A stretch of DNA of 26,539 nt from a virus: positions 1 through 26,539 of IMG/VR virus record IMGVR_UViG_3300024308_000056. One strand, 5' to 3'. Under the pieces are notes generated by a model that worked only from the letters and a program-made list of their open reading frames with translations, made no database searches and had not been told where the DNA came from. Positions within the stretch are counted from its first letter, which is position 1; every line of letters starts with the position of its first letter. This document shows positions 12,347-19,229 of this stretch, piece after piece. The translations under genes were made by a program, and so were the position numbers.

Positions 12347-13086
12347 CAAATTAGCCTTGCACTAGCTTTCTCAATCCGCTCATTTGCGATTTTAAAGTAT
12401 CCCTCATCTCGCTCAATGCCGATGAACTTTCTACCTGTGTTTACGCAGGCAACACCAGTGGTTCCAGAACCCATGCAGTTATCCATTACCACGTCACCTG
12501 GACTCGTGTAGGTCCGGATCAGGTATTCCATAAGGGCTACCGGCTTCTGGGTCGGGTGGACTGTCCTTGCTTCTGACGTAAACCGTTGGACACTACGCGG
12601 GTACTTTGACACTTCGCGCTTCCCACTCTTTTCGCTCCCTGTTCGGCTGTTTCCGCTAACCGGCTTTGCAGTCCATGCGCCGACGCCTTCTGTCAAGCCC
12701 TGCGGGGCGTACTTCATCGGGAGCTTGCTCCCGTTTGAGCAGCCGCCGCTACTGAACACCAGCACGTCTTCGTGCGCCTTTAGCGGGCGGAATTTGCAAT
12801 CCCAAAATCCGCCAGTCCTGCTCTTCTCCCACACCCAGGCATACTTGAACCAGTTGGGATTGCTCATCACAAGAGCGCTGGTGAACGGCTGGCTGGCGGT
12901 CAGCACTATCGCGCCCGCACCGTTAATGACTCGCCGATACTGAGCCCAAAGCGCATCGAAAGGAATTACCGAATCCCACGCACACGCAGTCGTTCCATAC
13001 GGCAGATCGCACAGGATCATGTCCACGTACCGATCCGGGATTGACTGCATGACTTGCAGGCAGTCGCCATGCGCAAGTTGTATCAC
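12346..13086 (-). CDS. DNA methyltransferase (N4/N6 amino type), copy A
   Basis: 246 residues from a GTG that overlaps the upstream stop. Motif IV is DLPYG (27-31) near the N-terminus and the AdoMet-binding motif I, NCMGSGTTG (about 203-211), is near the C-terminus: the beta-class order. HPTQKPVALMEYLIRTY lies in between. It would methylate adenine N6 or cytosine N4 in a short site, probably to protect phage DNA from restriction or to regulate it. No restriction gene adjacent. It has a paralogue at 19230; the middle third (target recognition region) differs. Confidence 0.92.
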   Translation of the reverse strand: MIQLAHGDCLQVMQSIPDRYVDMILCDLPYGTTACAWDSVIPFDALWAQYRRVINGAGAIVLTASQPFTSALVMSNPNWFKYAWVWEKSRTGGFWDCKFRPLKAHEDVLVFSSGGCSNGSKLPMKYAPQGLTEGVGAWTAKPVSGNSRTGSEKSGKREVSKYPRSVQRFTSEARTVHPTQKPVALMEYLIRTYTSPGDVVMDNCMGSGTTGVACVNTGRKFIGIERDEGYFKIANERIEKASARLI

Positions 13087-13247
13087 TTCCGCTTCCTCCT
13101 AGCATCCTCATCCTTCCACCCGCGCTCCCACTCTTTGCGAAGCTCGGCGCATTCTTCTGTTGGTCCGTACATTGGCTTGCTGTCGATGCCTCGGCCTGAC
13201 TCCCTAGCCCAGGTTCCGGCTTGGTAGGCTTGCTCTTTAGCTGTCAC
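13083..13247 (-). CDS. Rmf/CrpP-like small protein
   Basis: 54 residues: MTAKEQAYQAGTWARESGRG, then a Cys in EECAELRKEWERGWKDE and a basic end. The pattern (A..G......C......W..GW) is that of the ribosome modulation factor/CrpP family often found in phages. Host Rmf dimerises ribosomes; the phage versions' role is unknown. GTG start overlaps the upstream stop (GTGA), and its own stop overlaps the methyltransferase start. Confidence 0.75.
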   Translation of the reverse strand: MTAKEQAYQAGTWARESGRGIDSKPMYGPTEECAELRKEWERGWKDEDARRKRK

Positions 13248-13519
13248 CACTCAGACCCGCACAGCCAATCCGCATGCTTCATCTGATTCAAACAGCGCCG
13301 GATCGTGGTCGTTCCGCCCGTAGCAACTTCATTATCATCAAACTCAGGGTATTCCTTATCCAAATCTGAGTCAGTTAGCTCAATAACGTCATCCATAGTG
13401 AAAACGGGATCATCATGCACGCTTCCACATGTGTTATTAGCTAGATATAGCGCTTGGGCAGCAGACCTTGCCGCATAAACATCGCTATCGCCAACTGCGT
13501 AAGCCTTCAAATTACTCAT
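13244..13519 (-). CDS. Hypothetical protein, 91 aa
   Basis: Begins MSNLKAYAVGDSDVYAARSA, a strand-turn-helix opening seen in other small phage proteins ('YAxxDxDxYAAxSxxEA'). The middle is strongly acidic (ELTDSDLDKEYPEFDDNEV) and the C-terminus holds Cys/Trp (HADWLCGSEW). Function unknown. Separated by one base from the upstream Ref-like gene. Confidence 0.7.
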   Translation of the reverse strand: MSNLKAYAVGDSDVYAARSAAQALYLANNTCGSVHDDPVFTMDDVIELTDSDLDKEYPEFDDNEVATGGTTTIRRCLNQMKHADWLCGSEW

Positions 13520-13520
13520 A

Positions 13521-13877
13521 TCAATCTCCTAGTAGTTGATTTTGCCTTTCCCACAATTCCTGTTCGCTGCCATAGGCTCTAGCGAACGTCTTGCCGCCAT
13601 CCATAAGGCTTGGTCCGTACTCAGCAACCATTTCCTTTAGCGTCATACCTTCCAGCGGGATTCGGCGATGGTGCCATGCACAAAGAGCGTACCCGTAAAT
13701 ATGCCCCATCCGGATGTTTCCAGACTTCATGTGCTGGTAGTCGCATCCTTCTTCATCACATGTAGCTAGCCCGCTTTCGCGCCTAACCTCGCAGGCCATA
13801 CATGGGCCTTCCTTGCTCGCTACGATCCGTGCAGCCTCGTTCTTTGTTGGCGCGCTAGTGGATCGACCTCGCTTCAT
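13521..13877 (-). CDS. Ref-like RecA-dependent nuclease family protein
   Basis: 118 residues. Cys-rich HNH-type domain: CMACEVRR, then CDYQHM, GHIYGYALCAWHHRRIP, and YGPSLMDGGKTFARAYG. This order matches phage P1 Ref and relatives, which cut single strands within RecA D-loops and bind zinc. The N-terminus is basic (MKRGRSTSAPTKNEAARIV), as in Ref. Likely involved in recombination, alongside NinB and endonuclease VII in the same operon. Confidence 0.78.
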   Translation of the reverse strand: MKRGRSTSAPTKNEAARIVASKEGPCMACEVRRESGLATCDEEGCDYQHMKSGNIRMGHIYGYALCAWHHRRIPLEGMTLKEMVAEYGPSLMDGGKTFARAYGSEQELWERQNQLLGD

Positions 13878-14014
13878 CGCTGAATTCGCAAATCAGCCCA
13901 CATACCTGCGATCAGGGCAGCAATCATCGCAGCCCAAGATGGAGCATCGGTCAGCCAAGAAACGACTACGAACGCGATAACCACATACAGCAGGATAAGT
14001 ATTTCACGAATCAT
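13874..14014 (-). CDS. Small membrane protein, 46 aa
   Basis: MIREILILLYVVIAFVVVSW is a hydrophobic helix from the very start, and a second one (APSWAAMIAALIAGMWA) follows after a short loop; the end is basic (DLRIQR). Two-span hairpin topology. ATGA overlaps at both ends place it firmly in the operon. Function unknown. Confidence 0.7.
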   Translation of the reverse strand: MIREILILLYVVIAFVVVSWLTDAPSWAAMIAALIAGMWADLRIQR

Positions 14015-14205
14015 CCCATCACCTTCTCTTTGTGATAGCTGCCACTCTGGAACCCATAGTCAAAAGCCTGGCGTTCAATCTCATCCTCATACGGGTTTCG
14101 GTACAGCATCCCCATAAGCGCCTGAGACGTTCCCTCATTCATGATGATGGAATATTTGGAGCCAATCTTGGGAATCTTGAAATCTACTGACACAGCGCTC
14201 TCCAC
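14011..14205 (-). CDS. Hypothetical protein, 64 aa
   Basis: From GTG 14205 (GAGGTGGAG upstream): MESAVSVDFKIPKIGSKYSI. The C-terminal part is DEIERQAFDYGFQSGSYHKE, a helix with aromatic residues of the 'AFxxGF' type frequent in small phage proteins. It overlaps the upstream gene by 22 nt, so the true start could be slightly further in. Confidence 0.6.
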   Translation of the reverse strand: MESAVSVDFKIPKIGSKYSIIMNEGTSQALMGMLYRNPYEDEIERQAFDYGFQSGSYHKEKVMG

Positions 14206-14363
14206 TTCTCCACCTCTCTTGTGTAATGCTCGATTCTATCATTTTTGACAACCCCGTAGAAGCTAGGATCAACCTTTGCCACCTCTAACTGAGCAATGGC
14301 GCGCTCTAGCATCCGTTCCGGGCTGTCGTTCCAAATGTCAAGATTGCGTCCCTCTGAGCGCAT
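14184..14363 (-). CDS. Hypothetical helical protein, 59 aa
   Basis: MRSEGRNLDIWNDSPERMLE, ending EHYTREVEKWRALCQ. Preceded by AGGTGAGAT. Helix-rich with regular heptad-like hydrophobics (MLERAIAQLEVAKVD). Not recognised. Confidence 0.65.
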   Translation of the reverse strand: MRSEGRNLDIWNDSPERMLERAIAQLEVAKVDPSFYGVVKNDRIEHYTREVEKWRALCQ

Positions 14364-14370
14364 ATCTCAC

Positions 14371-14748
14371 CTATTCAAAATCGTTTGGGTTGAACCCCAT
14401 TCCGATAAGAGCCGTTCGGCACCACCGCACTGGCTTTGACTGCAATCCCTGCTCATCCGGATGGTCGCCAATCTGGATAGCCATAGTGATGGCATCCGAA
14501 GCTTGAGACTTGGTTAAGTCCTTGCTGCTTCCGCCAAGATAGATAAGCCCAGGCGAACCGTTTCCGGTGTCAATGCCTGGAAGCATCCGCCATCCAAGAA
14601 CAGTTCCGCTAAGCATATGCCGCCAATCATCTTTGGACAGCCTATTGCCATGCCAAGCCAGTTGCGAAGATAGGTCGCCACAGACGCAGTTGAGCATTTT
14701 ACGCTGCTCATCCGTCATCTTGGCCTGGCCTTCAACTTTCCAGTTCAT
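14371..14748 (-). CDS. ninB: NinB-like recombination protein
   Basis: 125 residues. TDEQRKMLNCVCGDLSSQLA, then RLSKDDWRHMLSGTVLGWRM and KDLTKSQASDAITMAIQIGD resemble the NinB/lambda Orf family, which binds single-stranded DNA and SSB and can replace RecFOR in loading recombinase. The ATG at 14748 (GGGGACGGC upstream, ATGA overlap) is chosen over a longer frame. Identification is by pattern only, hence moderate confidence. An SSB and a RecT are encoded on the other strand. Confidence 0.7.
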   Translation of the reverse strand: MNWKVEGQAKMTDEQRKMLNCVCGDLSSQLAWHGNRLSKDDWRHMLSGTVLGWRMLPGIDTGNGSPGLIYLGGSSKDLTKSQASDAITMAIQIGDHPDEQGLQSKPVRWCRTALIGMGFNPNDFE

Positions 14749-14948
14749 GCCGTCCCCACATAGAACAATCGAACAGCCACAACGACAAGGCACCCGATCA
14801 CAGCCCAGGTCACGATGCGCTCCTTGATCCGCTGACTACGCGCCTTGCGATCCAGCACACGCTGCCACATCTGCGCCCGCTCAACGTCAGCCTGAGTCTC
14901 GCGGCGAATGTCGGTGTACCTGTCTACGTGGCGGTTAGAACGACTCAT
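14745..14948 (-). CDS. Small tail-anchored membrane protein, 67 aa
   Basis: MSRSNRHVDRYTDIRRETQA opens a charged cytoplasmic helix; the C-terminus IVTWAVIGCLVVVAVRLFYV is one membrane segment. ATG at 14948 has GGAGAGGTGAG upstream. A neighbour of similar layout precedes it, perhaps a diverged duplicate. Function unknown. Confidence 0.7.
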   Translation of the reverse strand: MSRSNRHVDRYTDIRRETQADVERAQMWQRVLDRKARSQRIKERIVTWAVIGCLVVVAVRLFYVGTA

Positions 14949-14961
14949 CTCACCTCTCCAA

Positions 14962-15144
14962 TTAGCAAAAAATCTTGGGAATAACAGCCATCGCAACCGA
15001 GAAGATGAACGCTACTCGCAAAACAATTCCGACAACATTATGAATCCTCATCGCGCGGTCATGCTTGATAGCCGCCTTTCTACAAGCCTCATGAAACTCA
15101 GCAAGAATCTGAGAATATTGCATAACAACTTCGCGGCTATTCAT
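14962..15144 (-). CDS. Small tail-anchored membrane protein, 60 aa
   Basis: First gene of the long operon. MNSREVVMQYSQILAEFHEA begins a helix, basic middle (CRKAAIKHDRAMRIH), then one membrane segment (VVGIVLRVAFIFSVAMAVI). GGAGAG lies upstream of the ATG, and the promoter -10 is 36 nt upstream. Function unknown. Confidence 0.7.
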   Translation of the reverse strand: MNSREVVMQYSQILAEFHEACRKAAIKHDRAMRIHNVVGIVLRVAFIFSVAMAVIPKIFC

Positions 15145-15179
15145 CTCATCTCTCCGTTAGGCCGTTGCCCGATGTGGCT

Positions 15180-15223
15180 AGATTGCCTCTATCCTATCAG
15201 TCGATCAACATCACCGGTAGAAC
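15180..15223 (-). promoter_or_regulatory. Phage-type promoter for the NinB-to-tRNA operon
   Basis: Minus strand: box 2 GTTCTA 15223-15218, -35 TTGATC 15208-15203, 17-bp spacer, -10 CAATCT 15185-15180. A box 1 at the expected distance is not clear. It drives the unit that continues to the terminator at 8015. Confidence 0.72.
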
Positions 15224-15225
15224 GC

Positions 15226-15423
15226 TCAATCCTGCAAGTCAGGTAGTTCCTCTGATTTTTTCAGGTACATTTCTGAACGAGCCTCTGCTTCAATGGCCAG
15301 CCGATCATAGAACTGAGCGTTATCAGAATCTCCAACCATCTCCAAAGCCTTAACGTTAAAAGAATGAGAAAGCGCAAGATGTGTGTAGCTGATGCTTAAT
15401 GCTTTGTAGTAAGCCTTTTTCAT
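15226..15423 (-). CDS. Hypothetical protein, 65 aa
   Basis: MKKAYYKALSISYTHLALSH onward; all helical with many Ala/Glu (YDRLAIEAEARSEMYLKK). The stop lies three bases from the next promoter's distal box. Not recognised. Confidence 0.65.
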   Translation of the reverse strand: MKKAYYKALSISYTHLALSHSFNVKALEMVGDSDNAQFYDRLAIEAEARSEMYLKKSEELPDLQD

Positions 15424-15432
15424 AAATCTTCC

Positions 15433-15654
15433 TTAGAAAGGCAATGGTCTAGCCTCTATTCCCCAAAAATGATCTTTCTTAGAACTTGGCGCAGCCTCTT
15501 CACTCCGCCCGTCCTGACCGAATTGCTCATGCCAATCACCACAATCCTCGCAAAAGATCGGCTCGTTTTCCCACCACTTCCAATCGCAATTAACTAGGCA
15601 GTGAACAAGCCAGCTTGCCCAATCAGGGGCGCTAGACCAATTCGGCTTACTCAT
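15433..15654 (-). CDS. APDW-motif protein with Cys pair, 73 aa
   Basis: Starts MSKPNWSSAPDWASWLVHCL; continues with W/E-rich KWWENEPIFCEDCGDWHEQ. It shares the 'P.W..APDWA.WL......W.W.E..P' pattern with the 61-residue protein at 20576, so they are paralogues. The Cys pair may bind metal. The start overlaps the upstream gene by 8 nt. Function unknown. Confidence 0.7.
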   Translation of the reverse strand: MSKPNWSSAPDWASWLVHCLVNCDWKWWENEPIFCEDCGDWHEQFGQDGRSEEAAPSSKKDHFWGIEARPLPF

Positions 15655-16003
15655 CTCTTTTAACTCCAGGCTTGCGCATGTGTTTTTGAAATCCTTTCTC
15701 AAGGATCGCAAGCTTAGGAGCTAAATCCTTTGCCACAACAGTAACAATGTTAAACTTTCCGTGACCCTTCTTTTCCTCTTCACATAGATGCGCAATCCAT
15801 TGATTCTTATCAACAAAGTCTTTAACGCAAGAGTCTACATCGCGCTTTGATCTTTCTGATTTGATAGCGGCCTCAATTGCCGCTAGTGGAAAGTACATCG
15901 ACTTCTCATATGGGCCGTTCAAAATCTTATCTGCTGAATCATCGTCGCCATACTCCGCATAAGCGCGAGCAAGAAAATGTCGGGCTTCAGTCTTAATATC
16001 CAT
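15647..16003 (-). CDS. Hypothetical protein, 118 aa
   Basis: MDIKTEARHFLARAYAEYGD onward; soluble, alternating helix and charged stretches, Lys-rich C-terminus (FQKHMRKPGVKRDE). No motif recognised. One-base overlap with the upstream gene's stop. Confidence 0.65.
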   Translation of the reverse strand: MDIKTEARHFLARAYAEYGDDDSADKILNGPYEKSMYFPLAAIEAAIKSERSKRDVDSCVKDFVDKNQWIAHLCEEEKKGHGKFNIVTVVAKDLAPKLAILEKGFQKHMRKPGVKRDE

Positions 16004-16227
16004 TACATCAGCTCCAAAAGCAGTTCATCATCGGAAATTTCAGAAAGAACATCAGCCATTGCCTGCGGCTTGATGTCGAGGAATTTGTATTCGTCTGCCA
16101 ATTCCTGCTCGACGCCCGCAACCCACACCTTGCGCATCTCAATTTCCTTGGGGTTAGTAGACTGGCTCAGCCTTACGCGCTCATTGCTCAGGCGGGAAAG
16201 AATAGCGTCAAGGTGGCTGGTGTTCAT
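16003..16227 (-). CDS. Hypothetical protein, 74 aa
   Basis: MNTSHLDAILSRLSNERVRL opens a long helix; the end is very acidic (SEISDDELLLELM). First gene after a promoter whose +1 starts a 24-nt leader with the conserved sequence ACACCAACGAACTGAG. Not recognised. Confidence 0.68.
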   Translation of the reverse strand: MNTSHLDAILSRLSNERVRLSQSTNPKEIEMRKVWVAGVEQELADEYKFLDIKPQAMADVLSEISDDELLLELM

Positions 16228-16257
16228 GGCTGCGTCTCAGTTCGTTGGTGTAGGTCT

Positions 16258-16322
16258 AGATTACGGATTTACTCAAATCCTATCAACATCGTCAGTAGAA
16301 CGATCATCTTCATGGATGTAAC
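16258..16322 (-). promoter_or_regulatory. Phage-type promoter
   Basis: Minus strand: box 1 GTTACA 16322-16317, box 2 GTTCTA 16301-16296, -35 TTGATA 16286-16281, 17-bp spacer, -10 TAATCT 16263-16258. The -35 and boxes lie inside the 3' end of the upstream gene. Predicted +1 at 16251. Confidence 0.82.
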
Positions 16323-16458
16323 GATGGAGACGCGCTGCATCCGCCACGATCCGCTCTCCGCTCACCTTAGCCGTCTGCCGAACATCCACCGGCACGCTAT
16401 TTCCGCTGGTAAACCAGGCTACTAGCTCGCGGGCTACTGCTTTCGTGTCTGTGTTCAC
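16273..16458 (-). CDS. Hypothetical protein, 61 aa
   Basis: GTG start overlapping the upstream stop. MNTDTKAVARELVAWFTSGN, helical, ending RSTDDVDRI. The last codons double as promoter boxes and -35 for the next unit. Not recognised. Confidence 0.6.
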   Translation of the reverse strand: MNTDTKAVARELVAWFTSGNSVPVDVRQTAKVSGERIVADAARLHRYIHEDDRSTDDVDRI

Positions 16459-16652
16459 AATGACACCACCTTATCGCTGATCGGCCAGCCTCGCCAGCCG
16501 TTGAATGCCCATAGGAGTCGATCTTTTGCCAGCGGCCTCGGCCTAGCTAGACGGACCTTGATGACCTTTTCCTTGTATCCGACCGCCAAGGCAATCTCGC
16601 TAACGCTGCATCCCTCACGGTGGAGAAGGCGGATTGTTTCAGCTTTAGTCAT
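16455..16652 (-). CDS. Small helix-turn-helix protein
   Basis: 65 residues. MTKAETIRLLHREGCSVSEI then ALAVGYKEKVIKVRLARPR is a compact helix-turn-helix of the kind found in small phage DNA-binding proteins and sigma-like region 4 domains. Basic throughout. Could regulate phage promoters (inference). ATGA overlap upstream. Confidence 0.68.
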   Translation of the reverse strand: MTKAETIRLLHREGCSVSEIALAVGYKEKVIKVRLARPRPLAKDRLLWAFNGWRGWPISDKVVSL

Positions 16653-17083
16653 GACTTCAGCTTTTCCATGATGGCAGCAACCAATGGCTCTTGTACGCGA
16701 TATGCCAAATCCTCATCGCTCATGCTTTCAATCAAACCGACAACCCGGCTGACAATGAGAGGCTCGGCATCCTCCACTGCCTGCTGAAGAATGTCATAAC
16801 CCTTGCTAGAAGCTTTATCCCAAGAGTCCGGCTTTTTGAAAACGGTGAAAGCAGAAAGCTCTTTGACGACCTTCTCAACTCGCTCGACAAGAAACTCTTG
16901 CATCTTTCCGTCGAACAATTTATCCACCTCATCCCTCACAATCGAATATGCGGAATTGGTGATGATTCGATCGAAGTCAGCCTGTGATTTCATACGAGCA
17001 ACCTCAGCAAACTGGTCTCGGCAAATCTGGCGCTTATCTTCTTCAGTCAGATAGCTGTCGATATTCAATTCAAATGTGCTCAT
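16649..17083 (-). CDS. Hypothetical protein, 144 aa
   Basis: MSTFELNIDSYLTEEDKRQI onward. Helical protein with many Val/Glu/Lys (FLVERVEKVVKELSAF). A phage protein of unknown function; no catalytic or binding motif seen. Confidence 0.68.
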   Translation of the reverse strand: MSTFELNIDSYLTEEDKRQICRDQFAEVARMKSQADFDRIITNSAYSIVRDEVDKLFDGKMQEFLVERVEKVVKELSAFTVFKKPDSWDKASSKGYDILQQAVEDAEPLIVSRVVGLIESMSDEDLAYRVQEPLVAAIMEKLKS

Positions 17084-17105
17084 CCCAGCAACACTCCTAG
17101 GTCAT

Positions 17106-17297
17106 CTATCGGTTTGGTCTCTTATTGAAAAGTGCCTGGAACTCACCATGAGAAAACCATTGCCCATCCGAAGAGCCATAAACATGTGCAATAGGATTTT
17201 CAGAATTGAACTTATCCCGAGCAGCCTCCCAGCCCATACCATTGATCTCAACAATCTTTGATTCGTATCCAGCGTAATAAGAGTCAGGCTTGTTCAT
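17106..17297 (-). CDS. Hypothetical protein, 63 aa
   Basis: MNKPDSYYAGYESKIVEING, with Trp/Gly-rich centre (GMGWEAARDKF) and HVYGSSDGQWFSHGEFQAL. First gene after a tandem-box promoter; its leader shares ACACCAACGAACTGAG with the leader at 16251. Not recognised. Confidence 0.65.
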   Translation of the reverse strand: MNKPDSYYAGYESKIVEINGMGWEAARDKFNSENPIAHVYGSSDGQWFSHGEFQALFNKRPNR

Positions 17298-17327
17298 TTG
17301 AAAACCTCAGTTCGTTGGTGTGAGACA

Positions 17328-17391
17328 ATATTACCAATTAAGCCAGCTACATCAACACCACTTGTAGAACGATCACTTCGTGAAATGGAAC
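17328..17391 (-). promoter_or_regulatory. Phage-type promoter
   Basis: Minus strand: box 1 GTTCCA 17391-17386, box 2 GTTCTA 17370-17365 (21 bp apart), -35 TTGATG 17355-17350, 16-bp spacer, -10 TAATAT 17333-17328. Predicted +1 about 17321, exactly where the conserved leader starts. Confidence 0.8.
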
Positions 17392-17414
17392 GCTGAGGCA
17401 AGCTCGTCAATCAT
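17373..17414 (-). other. 13-codon micro-ORF between tandem promoters
   Basis: ATG at 17414, preceded by CAGAGG, reads MIDELASAFHFTK and stops inside the boxes of the downstream promoter. It would be the only reading frame at the start of the transcript from the promoter at 17463. Could be chance or a leader peptide. The rest of 17298-17497 holds only the two promoters. Confidence 0.2.
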
Positions 17415-17462
17415 CCTCTGCACCTTTGCCTGATCTACTGGCTTGGGTGCGCCGTTGAGTTC

Positions 17463-17528
17463 AAATTACGCTTTTGCCTTGATCCGATCAACATCACTTA
17501 TGGAACACTTTGGTCACGAACACGGAAC
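17463..17528 (-). promoter_or_regulatory. Phage-type promoter, second of a tandem pair
   Basis: Minus strand: box 1 GTTCCG 17528-17523, box 2 GTTCCA 17506-17501 (22 bp apart), -35 TTGATC 17491-17486, 17-bp spacer, -10 TAATTT 17468-17463. Overlaps the 3' end of the replication gene upstream. Confidence 0.75.
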
Positions 17529-18037
17529 AATGATCCAAGCTCAGCAAGTGCTGCCTCCGCCGATTCCTTGCTGGCTGGCTTAAACTCAGGCTCAGCATGG
17601 GCAATGGCTGCTTCTGGAGCCTCGGGCAACGGCTGGCCTCGCATCACCATCTCCCTAGCCAGCTCGTACGCATCCCGAAGCATCCGATCCGACTTGTCCG
17701 CCGATGACTGCTTGAACAGGTAGCCATCGATCTGCTGCCAAACCATGATCGTAAACGGGCTACGCTGGCCGCTGTGAATCTCTAGCTTTACCTCTTGCAG
17801 CGAGGGAATGCCGAGACAGCGGGAGCGGAACTCAGGGAGCGTAGGCGGCCAAGGATCGGAGCTAGCCAAACACGCTTTCAGCCCGTTACCCACCTGGGCT
17901 GCGGTTAACCCACCTAATCCCTTCGCCCACGTCTGACCCGCCGAGGACGTTGCGTCCGTTCCGTAGGCCGAGGTCCACTTGTGGCCGTAGATTTCGCTCA
18001 ACCTCAGCCACAACGTTTCCATTGTTTTCGTAGCCAT
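17498..18037 (-). CDS. Replication protein P-like helicase loader
   Basis: 179 residues. ETLWLRLSEIYGHKWTSAYG and AGQTWAKGLGGLTAAQVGNG followed by PWPPTLPEFRSRCLG match the N-terminal region of lambda P-like replication proteins, which recruit the host DnaB helicase to the origin. The second half is more variable. The ATG at 18037 (GGAG-AAATCCCCG upstream) gives a 152-nt out-of-frame overlap with the O-like gene, so the two proteins share DNA. Placement after an O-like gene supports the call. Confidence 0.78.
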   Translation of the reverse strand: MATKTMETLWLRLSEIYGHKWTSAYGTDATSSAGQTWAKGLGGLTAAQVGNGLKACLASSDPWPPTLPEFRSRCLGIPSLQEVKLEIHSGQRSPFTIMVWQQIDGYLFKQSSADKSDRMLRDAYELAREMVMRGQPLPEAPEAAIAHAEPEFKPASKESAEAALAELGSLFRVRDQSVP

Positions 18038-18767
18038 CGGGGATTTCTCCGCCGTTGTTGAGGGCGATGCTGACGGCAGTGCGTTCGGCAGGAGTGAGCT
18101 TAGGTTGTGCATGATTTGATCCGTTGTTATTTCGATTGTTCCCTGTTACCCATTCGGCTTTGAATCCCTGCCATCCACGCTCGCAGCACGTTCTGATAGC
18201 CTGCTCCATCGTGTAGCCAGCTTTGTTGGCCTCTCGCCTGATACCGTCAACAGCGGTCTGCGTTACGCTGGCTCGCTTGGCCTTGCGTAGCTTCACGAAG
18301 TCATCCACCAACTCAGGCGGCACGTCTGGAAGCAATGCGTGCGCCGAAGGTGCACGAATAGTCTTTTGCTTCTTCTCTTGGTTATTGGTTATTGGTTCTT
18401 GGTTAGCATCGGAATCACTAGCATCCGCATTGCGTTCGTTTTGCGTTGGCAATGCGTTCGCATTCTTCCACCGTGCGTTAGCAGATGCACGGGCCTTTTC
18501 AGCCTTGCCCTTGTATTCTGCAATCTCCTTGTCGCAACGCGTATGACGCCAACCGTCATCGCCGAGAGTGAAGTAATGCTTCAAAAGCAGACGTACAGTT
18601 TTTTCATCCGAACGGTATGCGAACGCAATGCTTTCGCAGTCATCTTCAAATGGAGATTCATCGGTGTAGTATCCCCACAGCATACGCATGTAGGTAGCAA
18701 TCTGATGATCGTTTAGGTTGGCGGTGTCTTTGATGAAGTCGCCAATATGGTGCTGGTAGTAGTGCAT
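17886..18767 (-). CDS. DUF1376 replication initiator-like protein (O-like)
   Basis: 293 residues. The DUF1376 N-terminus is clear: MHYYQHHIGDFIKDTANLND, HQIATYMRMLWGYYTDESPF, then KTVRLLLKHYFTLGDDGWRH and CDKEIAEYKGKAEKA. After a low-complexity linker (NANALPTQNERNADAS) a second helical domain follows (GYTMEQAIRTCCERGWQGFK), as in phage O-like initiators that bind origin DNA. The C-terminal tail is encoded across the P-like gene. Start overlaps the upstream stop by 1 nt. Confidence 0.83.
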   Translation of the reverse strand: MHYYQHHIGDFIKDTANLNDHQIATYMRMLWGYYTDESPFEDDCESIAFAYRSDEKTVRLLLKHYFTLGDDGWRHTRCDKEIAEYKGKAEKARASANARWKNANALPTQNERNADASDSDANQEPITNNQEKKQKTIRAPSAHALLPDVPPELVDDFVKLRKAKRASVTQTAVDGIRREANKAGYTMEQAIRTCCERGWQGFKAEWVTGNNRNNNGSNHAQPKLTPAERTAVSIALNNGGEIPDGYENNGNVVAEVERNLRPQVDLGLRNGRNVLGGSDVGEGIRWVNRSPGG

Positions 18768-19015
18768 CAGCCAAGAGCCTTCATGTAGCGAGCAACTAGA
18801 CGATCACGAACAGCCACTAGACGCGGCTCTTCCGTGAAGTTCCAGCCAGGATATGTGCAACGGCCGTAATCGTCTTCATACTCAGCCTCCTCAGACGGGA
18901 AAGCTTTGTACATGCGCGCATTAGCCTCAGCGCGAGCGGCCCCGATCTTCGTCATGAAGTGGCGACCACGGCGAGGGCTGTAGTAAACCTCTCGCGTCTT
19001 CTTTTCTACAGGCAT
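18767..19015 (-). CDS. Hypothetical protein, 82 aa, first gene of the replication unit
   Basis: MPVEKKTREVYYSPRRGRHF, basic N-terminal half, then EAEYEDDYGRCTYPGWNFTE. Small phage proteins with 'VYYSPxxGRHFxTK' openings are common in this position, function unknown. The Shine-Dalgarno (AAAGGG) lies in the arm of a long inverted repeat. Confidence 0.72.
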   Translation of the reverse strand: MPVEKKTREVYYSPRRGRHFMTKIGAARAEANARMYKAFPSEEAEYEDDYGRCTYPGWNFTEEPRLVAVRDRLVARYMKALG

Positions 19016-19124
19016 GAAAATACCCTTTAGGTTCGATGGACCGCATGGATAGCGATCCCCGAGATGGTAGGGTCATTGCGACCTATGTTAAGGGTCCACA
19101 ACAGCCCACCGAACCTAAAGGGTA
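19016..19124 (-). promoter_or_regulatory. Long inverted repeat in the leader of the replication unit
   Basis: 19-nt arms at 19106-19124 (TACCCTTTAGGTTCGGTGG on the minus strand) and 19021-19039, differing by one G-U pair, enclose 66 nt that hold GGTC-GCAAT-GACC and GGAT-CGCT-ATCC hairpins. The downstream arm contains the AAAGGG ribosome binding site seven bases before the ATG at 19015, so folding would hide it. It could also be an origin or binding site. Confidence 0.6.
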
Positions 19125-19196
19125 CTCGCTACCAACTCTTTTATTCCGGCCGCTAAACCGGGCCAACGCAGAACGCTGGCTGACATAGTAGAGCAA

Positions 19197-19225
19197 ATAA
19201 AAAAGGCCGCGTCAATAGCGGCCTT
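19197..19225 (-). terminator. Rho-independent terminator
   Basis: Minus strand stem AAGGCCGC / GCGGCCTT (8 bp) with 7-nt loop TATTGAC, then TTTTTTATT. It starts four bases after the methyltransferase stop and ends the unit from 21830. Between it and the inverted repeat (19125-19196) I see only a weak possible promoter, TTGGCC-17-TAAAAG. Confidence 0.88.
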
Positions 19226-19229
19226 GGGG

